Part shown: piece after piece, positions 37,358-45,146 of the stretch
Layout: every line of letters starts with the position of its first letter
Numbering within the stretch: position 1 is the stretch's first letter
Origin: Zestomonas carbonaria
GTDB taxonomy: Bacteria > Pseudomonadota > Gammaproteobacteria > Pseudomonadales > Pseudomonadaceae
Assembly (NCBI RefSeq): GCF_904061905.1
Contig: NZ_CAJFCI010000060.1
Span: 1 to 64,000 of the forward strand
Length of the DNA stretch: 64,000 bases
Reading direction: 5' to 3'
Translations under genes and position numbers: made by a program
The notes under the pieces: generated by a model
Seen by the model: the letters and a program-made list of their open reading frames with translations, nothing else
The model's database searches: none
Told to the model about the DNA's origin: nothing

Positions 37358-37858
37358 ATGATCCGTTCGATTCTCTATGCGACCGACCTCGGTCTGTATG
37401 CCCCTTATGTGCTCCAGCATGCCCTCGCTCTTGCCCGGGCCTTTCGCGCCGAACTTCATGTCATCCATGCCGTCGAGCCGATAAGCCTGCTCGCCGAGTC
37501 GGTTCTGAAAAGCTACCTGGACCGGGACACCCTCGACGAAATCCGCAGCAAGGGCCTGAGCACCGTCATGTCGAGCATCGAGCAGCGCGTGCTCGATGCC
37601 TTCCGCGACGAGCTGGACGACACCTGCGATGACATGGCGATGATCCGTGCCGTGCGCGTTCTGCAAGGCGACCCCCCGCAAGTGATCCTCGATGAGGCCA
37701 AGCGCCTGGCGGTCGATCTGCTGGTGATCGGCAGCCACAGCCAGGGCATGGAACTGGAGGTTCCGATGGGCAGGACGGCGCAGCGCCTGCTGCAATTGGC
37801 GGAGGTACCGGTATATCTGGTGCCGATGCTGCAGCACCGCGAGAGGGGGGAAGGGTGA
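37358..37858 (+). CDS. Universal stress protein (UspA family)
   Basis: 166 residues from ATG 37358, with GGGGAGGG upstream. Single Usp domain: IRSILYATDLGLYAPYVLQH at the start, LHVIHAVEP, then VLQGDPPQVILDEAKRLAVD and LLVIGSHSQGMELEVPMGRT. The ATP-binding G-2x-G-9x-G(S/T) pattern is partly kept (GSHSQGM... MGRTA). Slightly longer than typical Usp proteins through an insert in the middle (residues ~50-85). Role in stress survival is inferred from the family. It is followed by the cysB promoter region. Confidence 0.88.
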   Translation: MIRSILYATDLGLYAPYVLQHALALARAFRAELHVIHAVEPISLLAESVLKSYLDRDTLDEIRSKGLSTVMSSIEQRVLDAFRDELDDTCDDMAMIRAVRVLQGDPPQVILDEAKRLAVDLLVIGSHSQGMELEVPMGRTAQRLLQLAEVPVYLVPMLQHRERGEG

Positions 37859-37911
37859 GTCATTAGACGAATGGCATGCAGGCGTGAAAAAAACGTCTAG
37901 TTTTATTCTTC

Positions 37912-37929
37912 TAACCATTAATATGGTTA
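37912..37929. promoter_or_regulatory. Perfect dyad upstream of cysB, candidate CysB autoregulatory site
   Basis: TAACCAT - TAAT - ATGGTTA, 7-bp arms, centred about 60 bases before the cysB start in an AT-rich leader. The half-site ATAACCAT also occurs upstream of cysH at 40201-40208. LysR regulators commonly bind such dyads at their own promoters. Confidence 0.5.
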
Positions 37930-37970
37930 TATGACGTCGCTGGCCTCCACAGTGCCGTATTTCGCTTTGA

Positions 37971-38954
<984 letters not shown>

Positions 38955-38971
38955 CGTTGTGTGCGAGACAG

Positions 38972-38999
38972 AAAAGCCCGGCCATCATGCCGGGCTTTT
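38972..38999 (+). terminator. Rho-independent terminator of cysB
   Basis: AAAAGCCCGGC - ATCAT - GCCGGGCTTTTT, about 17 bases past the cysB stop. Confidence 0.9.
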
Positions 39000-39011
39000 T
39001 CATGGCGGAGC

Positions 39012-39029
39012 GGTGGGTTTCAGCCCACC
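39012..39029. repeat. GGTGGGTTTCAGCCCACC palindrome, copy 3
   Basis: Same family as 25272-25289, one base different in the left arm. Lies between the cysB terminator and the small thiol protein gene. Confidence 0.65.
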
Positions 39030-39038
39030 GCAGATAGC

Positions 39039-39386
39039 TCAGAGTCGATCCAGCCCATCGCGCTTGGCCAGCTCGGCAAGTTGCTGGGCGCTCTCGCCCG
39101 GCTCCTGGCCGGCCTTGGGTTCGAGCACTTCGTGGAGCAGGGCGAGGAACACGGTGTAGACTCGCTCGCTGCCATCGTCGTGGCGGACCACGAAGAATGG
39201 GGCGCTGTCCACGCCATAGTGCTGGGCGACCATCCAGCCGGTGCTGCCGGGATCGCGCTCGTCGGCGACCAGGATGCGGTCGATGCGCCCCAGCAGGCCG
39301 CGCCGTTCGAGCTGCTGGAGCACGTCGCGGCATTTGCGGCAGTCCTGGCCATCGGCCAGGACCTTCTTCACCAGGGTGATGCGCAT
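39039..39386 (-). CDS. Small thioredoxin/glutaredoxin-like protein
   Basis: 115 residues. Starts MRITLVKKVLADGQDCRKCR: the CRKC motif near residue 16 sits at the end of the first strand as in glutaredoxins. RIDRILVADERDPGST follows and GVDSAPFFVVRHDDG supplies the cis-proline loop. The C-terminal helix region is Glu/Gln-rich. Immediately downstream of cysH on the same strand (4-base gap), so it is probably co-transcribed and may supply or relay electrons in sulfate reduction; that link is inference. Confidence 0.75.
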   Translation of the reverse strand: MRITLVKKVLADGQDCRKCRDVLQQLERRGLLGRIDRILVADERDPGSTGWMVAQHYGVDSAPFFVVRHDDGSERVYTVFLALLHEVLEPKAGQEPGESAQQLAELAKRDGLDRL

Positions 39387-39390
39387 GGGG

Positions 39391-40125
39391 TCAGTGCTTC
39401 GCGATCAGGTTGCCGGCGTGCAGACCGCATTCCTTCTGGGTGGCTTCTTCCCACCACCAACGGCCTTCGCGTTCGTGCTGGTTGGGCAGCACCGGGCGGG
39501 TGCAGGGTTCGCAGCCGATGCTGATGAAGCCGCGCTCGTGCAGGCTGTTGTAGGGCAGTTCGAGCATGCGGATGTAGGCCCAGACCTCTTCGCTGCTCAT
39601 CTGCGCCAACGGGTTGAACTTGTACAGCGGCTTTTCCGGGGTGGAGAAGGCGCCATCCAGTTCCAGCACCGCCACGGCGCTGCGCGTGCCGGGGCTCTGG
39701 TCGCGGCGCTGGCCGGTGGCCCAGGCGGGGACGCTGGAGAGCTTGCGCTTGAGCGGCTCGATCTTGCGGATGCCGCAGCATTCGCCGTGGCCGTCCTTGT
39801 AGAAGCTGAACAGGCCCTTTTCCTTGACGAAGGATTCGAGCAGGCGCGGATCGGGGGAGAGTACCTCGATGGCGATGCCGTAGTGCTCGCGTACCTGCTC
39901 GATGAAGCGGTAGGTTTCCGGGTGCAGGCGGCCGGTGTCCAGGCTGAACACCTTGACGTTCTTGTTCAGTTTCCAGGCCATGTCCACCAGCACCACGTCC
40001 TCGGCGCCACTGAAGGAGATCCACAGGTCGTCGCCGAAGTGTTCGAAGGCGAGCTTGAGGATGTCCTGGGGGGATTTGTTGGCGTAGGTCGTCGCCAGTT
40101 CGGCGACGTCGAAGGAGTGGCTCAT
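39391..40125 (-). CDS. cysH: Adenylylsulfate (APS) reductase
   Basis: 244 residues. Reduces adenosine 5'-phosphosulfate to sulfite using thioredoxin. The assimilatory APS-type is shown by the [4Fe-4S] cysteines: Cys116-Cys117 (GECCGIRK) and Cys205/Cys208 (GCEPCTRPV); the nucleophile is Cys233 in KECGLH. Other motifs are [14 protein letters not shown] and [12 protein letters not shown]. Shorter at the N-terminus than the 267 residues I recall for PAO1, by a non-conserved leader only. Expected to be activated by CysB, whose gene is 436 bases away. Confidence 0.96.
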   Translation of the reverse strand: MSHSFDVAELATTYANKSPQDILKLAFEHFGDDLWISFSGAEDVVLVDMAWKLNKNVKVFSLDTGRLHPETYRFIEQVREHYGIAIEVLSPDPRLLESFVKEKGLFSFYKDGHGECCGIRKIEPLKRKLSSVPAWATGQRRDQSPGTRSAVAVLELDGAFSTPEKPLYKFNPLAQMSSEEVWAYIRMLELPYNSLHERGFISIGCEPCTRPVLPNQHEREGRWWWEEATQKECGLHAGNLIAKH

Positions 40126-40312
40126 CAGGCGGTTTTCCTAGTGCTGGCGTTTACACGCTCTGTAGGCGGCGATGGTAGCAAATCGAAGATATGCTCCTAA
40201 ATAACCATCTGAAAGCAGCACTGCATGTTTTGAGCATAAGGGTTGCGTTGCGCCGCCAGGGGCGAGCGGCTAGAGTGCCGCCTTCGTCCAAACAACTCGC
40301 TGGGAGTGTGCT

Positions 40313-40930
40313 GTGGAAATCGCCTGTCTCGACCTGGAAGGGGTTCTGGTTCCGGAAATCTGGATCGCCTTCGCTGAAAAAACCGGTATCGACGCGCTCA
40401 AGGCGACCACCCGGGACATTCCCGACTACGACGTGCTGATGAAGCAGCGCCTGCGCATCCTCGACGAGCACGGCCTGAAGCTCAAGGACATCCAGGACGT
40501 GATCGCCACCCTCGAGCCGCTGGACGGCGCGGTGGAGTTCGTCGACTGGCTGCGCGAGCGCTTCCAGGTGGTGATCCTCTCCGACACCTTCTATGAGTTC
40601 TCCCAGCCGCTGATGCGTCAGCTCGGTTTCCCGACCCTGCTGTGCCACCGCCTGATCACCGACGAGACCGACCGCGTGGTGGATTACCAACTGCGCCAGA
40701 AGGACCCCAAGCGCCAGTCGGTCATCGCCCTCAAGAGCCTCTACTACCGGGTGATCGCCGCCGGCGACTCGTACAACGACACCACCATGCTCGGCGAAGC
40801 CCACGCCGGCATCCTGTTCCACGCGCCGGACAACGTGATCCGCGAGTTCCCGCAGTTCCCGGCCGTGCACACCTACGCAGACCTCAAGGGCGAGTTCATC
40901 AAGGCGTCCAATCGCTCGTTGAGCCTGTAA
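40313..40930 (+). CDS. thrH: Phosphoserine phosphatase / homoserine phosphotransferase ThrH
   Basis: 205 residues from GTG 40313. A HAD-superfamily enzyme; P. aeruginosa ThrH dephosphorylates phosphoserine and can transfer the phosphate to homoserine, bypassing ThrB in threonine synthesis. Motif I is DLEGVL with nucleophile Asp7 and Glu9 in place of the usual second Asp; motif II VVILSDTFYEF; motif III Lys in LRQKDPKR; motif IV IAAGDSYNDTTML. Length matches the P. aeruginosa enzyme. Single gene, with a 249-base repeat-rich gap behind it before the convergent pabB. Confidence 0.95.
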   Translation: MEIACLDLEGVLVPEIWIAFAEKTGIDALKATTRDIPDYDVLMKQRLRILDEHGLKLKDIQDVIATLEPLDGAVEFVDWLRERFQVVILSDTFYEFSQPLMRQLGFPTLLCHRLITDETDRVVDYQLRQKDPKRQSVIALKSLYYRVIAAGDSYNDTTMLGEAHAGILFHAPDNVIREFPQFPAVHTYADLKGEFIKASNRSLSL

Positions 40931-40936
40931 GGCAGT

Positions 40937-40975
40937 CGACAAGAGCGCTGTAGGCTGGAAGGCGGGACGAAAAGC
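40937..40975. repeat. Dispersed repeat, copy B (AAGAGCGCTGTAGGCTGG type)
   Basis: Starts CGACAAGAGCGCTGTAGG, nearly identical to 18481-18520, and lies right after thrH. With 41108-41163 it fills the thrH-pabB gap. Confidence 0.65.
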
Positions 40976-41107
40976 CCGCTTTCGTAGCGTAGGGTGCGCC
41001 GTGTGTTCAGCCGGGATAGATGGGTAACGCTTGTCGGGAGACATGGGTGTTGGCCCCGGATCGGTGCGCGCGGTGCCCCCTACGTTGGATTTCCGCATGT
41101 ATAGCGC

Positions 41108-41163
41108 CGTAGGATGGGTGAAACCCATCGATTTCAACGCTGATGGGTTTCACCCATCCTACG
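41108..41163. repeat. Perfect 22-bp inverted repeat, 12-base loop
   Basis: Arms CGTAGGATGGGTGAAACCCA+TC at 41108-41129 and its exact complement at 41142-41163. Each arm is itself palindromic (GATGGGT..ACCCATC). Intergenic, 17 bases from the pabB stop; the GATGGGTT..ACCCATCCTAC motif also occurs in the 53248-53700 array. Confidence 0.8.
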
Positions 41164-41179
41164 AAGACGGTGCGGGCGT

Positions 41180-42262
41180 CTAGGCAAGCCGCTCGAGCGT
41201 CTCCAGCAGCACCTTCACCTTGGTGATCGATTCGCGGTATTCAGCCTGCCAGTCGGAGTCGGCGACGATCCCGCCGCCGCCCCAGCAACTCACCTGGCCG
41301 TCCTTGACCAGCAGGCTGCGGATGGCGATGGAGCTGTCCATCTCGCCGCGCACGTCCAGATAGAGCAGCGAACCGCAATAGATCGAGCGCCGGGTCGGCT
41401 CCAGTTCGTCGATGATCTGCATGGCGCGGATCTTCGGCGCGCCGGTGATCGAGCCGCCGGGGAAGCTGCCGGCTATCAGGTCCAGGGCGTCCTTGCCGGG
41501 CGCCAGTTCGCCGACCACGCTGCTGACCAAGTGATGCACGTTGGGGTAGCTCTCCAGGGCGAACAGCTCCGGCACGCGCACCGAGCCGGTGTGGCAGGTG
41601 CGGCCCAGGTCGTTGCGCAGCAGGTCGACGATCATCAGGTTCTCGGCGCGGTCCTTGTCGCTGGCCAGCAGGTCGGCGGCGAGCGCGGCGTCTTCTCCGG
41701 CGTCCCGGCCACGTGGGCGGGTGCCCTTGATCGGACGGGTTTCCACTCGGTTGCCGCTGACCTGCATGAAGCGTTCCGGGGACAGGCTGAGAATCGCGCC
41801 GCCGTCGTCCAGGGCGAGAAAGCCGGCGAATGGTGTCGGGCAACTGGCGCGCAGGGCGCGGTAGGCGCTCCACGGATCGCCCTGGCAGGGCGCGCGGAAG
41901 CGCTGGGTGAAGTTCACCTGGTAGCAGTCGCCGGCCTGGATGTAGGCCTGGACGCGCTCGATGGCGCCGCGGTACTCGTCCTCGTCGATATCCGGGCGGA
42001 ACGGCGCCCGCAGCCGGAACGGCTCTTCCTCCCGGGCGGCGGGCTGGCTGAACAGCTCGATCAGCCGTTCGCGCTCGGCGCACGCCAGGCTCGGATGGAA
42101 GACCAGCCGGGTGACGCCGAGCCGGTGGTCGCTGACCAGCGCCCAGGCGTACAGGCCGAAGCGCGCATCCTCCAGGCCGAGGTCATCCCCGGCGTGCCTG
42201 GGCAGCCGCTCCAGGCGGCGGCCGAAGTCGTAGGGCAGGGTATGTAGCGTGCAGGTAGACAT
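41180..42262 (-). CDS. pabB: Aminodeoxychorismate synthase component I, with apparent internal N-terminal deletion
   Basis: 360 residues from ATG 42262, against about 447-453 for normal PabB. It converts chorismate with glutamine-derived ammonia to aminodeoxychorismate for folate. The chorismate-binding domain is intact: GDCYQVNFTQRF, SLSPERFMQV, TRPIKGTRPRG, KDRAENLMIVDLLRNDLG, VHHLVSSV, FPGGSITGAPKIRAMQIIDEL, and GGGIVADSDW. The N-terminus reads MSTCTLHTLPY, the typical pseudomonad beginning, and then passes directly into DFGRRLERLP, which in normal PabB follows GYLSY about 100 residues into the protein. The stretch between is missing in frame. Function of the product is doubtful. Confidence 0.85.
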   Translation of the reverse strand: MSTCTLHTLPYDFGRRLERLPRHAGDDLGLEDARFGLYAWALVSDHRLGVTRLVFHPSLACAERERLIELFSQPAAREEEPFRLRAPFRPDIDEDEYRGAIERVQAYIQAGDCYQVNFTQRFRAPCQGDPWSAYRALRASCPTPFAGFLALDDGGAILSLSPERFMQVSGNRVETRPIKGTRPRGRDAGEDAALAADLLASDKDRAENLMIVDLLRNDLGRTCHTGSVRVPELFALESYPNVHHLVSSVVGELAPGKDALDLIAGSFPGGSITGAPKIRAMQIIDELEPTRRSIYCGSLLYLDVRGEMDSSIAIRSLLVKDGQVSCWGGGGIVADSDWQAEYRESITKVKVLLETLERLA

Positions 42263-42423
42263 GCGAAGCTCGGGCAGGCGCGAGCGCCGATTGTAGTCCG
42301 CCCGCAGTGTTCGTCCTAGAGCCGCCGCGGGGGTTTGCTCCGGGGCCTGGTCGCTGATTAGTATGCGAGGCAGCAGACCAAGGCCTTGCCGTATCACAAC
42401 AATAACGATCAAGGATCAAAAGC

Positions 42424-45135
42424 ATGGAAGTTGTGCTGGATCCAACTGCCGGTAGCTTGCAACGCTCCAAACTCACTCCGCCCCAGATGCCGGCAGACTA
42501 CCTGCCCAGGCCCCTGGTTGGTGCGGCGCTGGAAGGGCATGCCCATGCCCGCCTGTTGTTGTTCTCCGCGCCCGCCGGCTTTGGCAAGACCTGCGCGCTG
42601 GCGGCCATGGCCGAGCAGCGCCGGCAGGCTGGCAGAGCCGTTGCCTGGCTGTCCCTGGGAGCTGAGGACGACGACCCGTCGCGGTTCTTCCAGCAACTGA
42701 TCAGATCCCTCGGCACGGCGTTGCCGGGCGTCGGCGCGGATGCCCTGGAATACCTGAAGGACACCATGCAGGTGCCGATGGCCGTGGTGATGGAGAGCCT
42801 GCTGGCCGACCTCAGCCGCCATTCGCAACCGCTGCTGCTGGTGCTCGACGACCTGCACCTGATCCGCGATGCCGAACTGGTCGGCACCCTGGACCGCCTG
42901 GTCAGGCTCGCCCCCGAGGGTTTCGTGCTGGCCGTCGGCAGTCGTGCCCATCTGCCGCTCAGGCTGGCCACCTGGCGCGCCCAGGACCTGCTCCTGGAGA
43001 TCGGTTCCGACGAACTGCGCCTGAGCAAGGAGGAAACCCGCGACTACCTGGCCCGCAATGGCCTGGAGTTGGACGCCAAGACCCTGGATGCCCTGTACGC
43101 CCAGACCGAAGGCTGGATGGTCGGCGTGCAACTGAACAGCCTGCTGTTGCGCCACCAGCCGCAGAACCCGGCGCCCATGGCGCCGGTCGGCGGCGATCAG
43201 GTGGCGGTCGGCGACCATCTGCTGCGTTCGGTGTTCGAGCAACTGCCGGCGGACATGCAGGAAGTCCTGCTGGCGCTGGGCGTGGCCACCCAGTTGTCCG
43301 GCGAGCTGGCCAATGCCCTGACCGGCCGCCAGGACGGCCAGGCGCTGCTGGAACGGCTCGAGGCCATGCAACTGTTCCTGCTGCCGCTCGACCGCGAGCG
43401 CCAGTGGTACCGCTTCCACAACCTGTTCGCCGAGTTCCTCCGCGCGCGCCTCAAGGAGCGCGACCCGGAGCGCCTCAAGCAACTGCACTTCAATGCCAGC
43501 CTGTGGTTCACCAACCACCACATGCAGAACCTCGCCATCGAGCACGCCTGCCTGGCCGAGGACTCGCAGATGCTCGCCGCGCTGATCGACGGCTGCGGCC
43601 TGGAGCTGATCAACCGTGGCCAGCTCAACCTCATCTACCGCTGGCGCCAGCGGGTGCCCAACGATGTCGCCCAGCACTTCCCGGTGCTGGTGCTCGCGGA
43701 CGTCTGGGCGCGCGCCAGCGAGCTGTCGCTGCCCGAGGCCAACCGCATGCTCGACGAGCAACTGGCGCGCTGGAGCCCGGGCAAGGCGGAAGGCCCGCTG
43801 AACGACAAGGTCCTCGCCGTGCTGGCCATCAAGGCGGTGCTGGCGATGCAGAAGGACGACCTGGAGGCCTGCATCGCGCTGGTCCGTAAGGTCGAGGCGC
43901 AGCTCGGCCAGCACGCCGCGTTCCTCGAGGTGGCGATCCTGCTGCTCGGCGCCCTGGCGCACGTGATGCTGGCGCAGCCCGACCAGGCTCGCCGCCTGCT
44001 GGCGCTCGCCCAGCAGCGCAAGCATTTCCTCGAAGGCCGCTACCTGGACATGCAACTGGTCAACGTGGAGATCTTCCTGTACCTCGAACAGGGGCAGGTC
44101 AAGCAGGCGCAACTGCTGTTCGAGCAGTTGCGTTCGCGCCTGCTGCCCTGGTTCGGCGAGCGTTCCCGGGCCAGGGTGCTGCCGACCATCACCGAGGCAC
44201 TGATCGCCTATCAGCAGGCCAACTTCGAGCATATCGAGGAACGCCTGCGCTGGGCGCTGGCCACCGTGGACGTGATCAACCCAGTCGATTTCTACGCCCA
44301 GGGCATGCTCGTTCTGGCGCGCACCCAGCGCCTGCAGGACCGCGCCAAGGAGGCCCAGGCCAGCCTGGCGCTGATGCAGAACCTGGCGGCGCGCAACCAG
44401 TCCTGGCGCTTCTATGCCCAGGCGGTGGCCGACGAGATCGCCATGATCCTCCAGGAGCCGGCCGCGGATCGCCTCAAGCGGGCCGAGCAGCGTTTCAGCG
44501 GGGTGGACTGGAGCAAGCTGGCCAGCCACTACCAGAACATGTCGTTCAACCCGGTGTCGTGGGCGCAGGGGCTGACGCGTATCCGTCTGCAGCAGGCACG
44601 AGGTCACTACAGCGAGGCCCTGCACGAGATCACCCAGTTGCGGGGCCAGTTGCAGAACGGCTGGCACGGCCTGCAACGCCTGCGCCTGGACCTGCTGGCG
44701 GCGCACAGCTACCAGCGCCTGGGCTATCAGGAGCGCGCCCGTTCGTTGCTGGTGCAATGCCTGGTCACCGCCGAGCGCGGGGAAATCCGCAGCCTGTTCA
44801 TCGAAGAGGGCGAGGCGATCCAGCAACTGCTCCAGCAGCTCGAGTCCGCTGAGCGGCAGCCAGCCATGCAGGGTTTCATTCGCAGCCTGCTGGCGATCTG
44901 GCCGGGGCAGGCGGCGCGCAAGTCCCTCGACGCATTGGAGGAAGGGCTCACCGAGCGCGAGCGCGAAGTGGTCTGCCTGGCCGCCAAGGGCATGTCCAAC
45001 GAGGAGATCGGCCAGCAACTGGCCCTGGCCCTCGGCACGGTCAAATGGCACCTGCACAACATCTACGAGAAGCTCAAGGTGCGCAACCGGACGCAAGCCA
45101 TCCGCCGTGCCCGCGAACTGAGTCTGCTCGATTGA
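42424..45135 (+). CDS. MalT-like LuxR-family ATP-dependent transcriptional regulator (1)
   Basis: 903 residues. STAND-type signalling regulator: N-terminal NTPase with Walker A APAGFGKT (residues ~49-56) and Walker B LLLVLDDLHLI, a winged-helix and TPR-like helical region (~380-820) and a C-terminal LuxR helix-turn-helix (LTEREREVVCLAAKGMSNEE, then IGQQLALALGTVKWHLHNIY). MalT relatives bind ATP and a small ligand, oligomerise and activate promoters. No maltose genes are nearby except a MalM-like periplasmic protein at 52091. The first of two tandem paralogues 11 bases apart. Target likely the gene cluster downstream (inference). Confidence 0.92.
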   Translation: MEVVLDPTAGSLQRSKLTPPQMPADYLPRPLVGAALEGHAHARLLLFSAPAGFGKTCALAAMAEQRRQAGRAVAWLSLGAEDDDPSRFFQQLIRSLGTALPGVGADALEYLKDTMQVPMAVVMESLLADLSRHSQPLLLVLDDLHLIRDAELVGTLDRLVRLAPEGFVLAVGSRAHLPLRLATWRAQDLLLEIGSDELRLSKEETRDYLARNGLELDAKTLDALYAQTEGWMVGVQLNSLLLRHQPQNPAPMAPVGGDQVAVGDHLLRSVFEQLPADMQEVLLALGVATQLSGELANALTGRQDGQALLERLEAMQLFLLPLDRERQWYRFHNLFAEFLRARLKERDPERLKQLHFNASLWFTNHHMQNLAIEHACLAEDSQMLAALIDGCGLELINRGQLNLIYRWRQRVPNDVAQHFPVLVLADVWARASELSLPEANRMLDEQLARWSPGKAEGPLNDKVLAVLAIKAVLAMQKDDLEACIALVRKVEAQLGQHAAFLEVAILLLGALAHVMLAQPDQARRLLALAQQRKHFLEGRYLDMQLVNVEIFLYLEQGQVKQAQLLFEQLRSRLLPWFGERSRARVLPTITEALIAYQQANFEHIEERLRWALATVDVINPVDFYAQGMLVLARTQRLQDRAKEAQASLALMQNLAARNQSWRFYAQAVADEIAMILQEPAADRLKRAEQRFSGVDWSKLASHYQNMSFNPVSWAQGLTRIRLQQARGHYSEALHEITQLRGQLQNGWHGLQRLRLDLLAAHSYQRLGYQERARSLLVQCLVTAERGEIRSLFIEEGEAIQQLLQQLESAERQPAMQGFIRSLLAIWPGQAARKSLDALEEGLTEREREVVCLAAKGMSNEEIGQQLALALGTVKWHLHNIYEKLKVRNRTQAIRRARELSLLD

Positions 45136-45146
45136 GGAGTCTTCCC

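Noticed and set aside
42263..42412. Upstream extension of pabB as the missing N-terminal part
   Set aside because: The open codons before ATG 42262 do not resemble the PabB N-terminal region, so they do not restore the lost segment.
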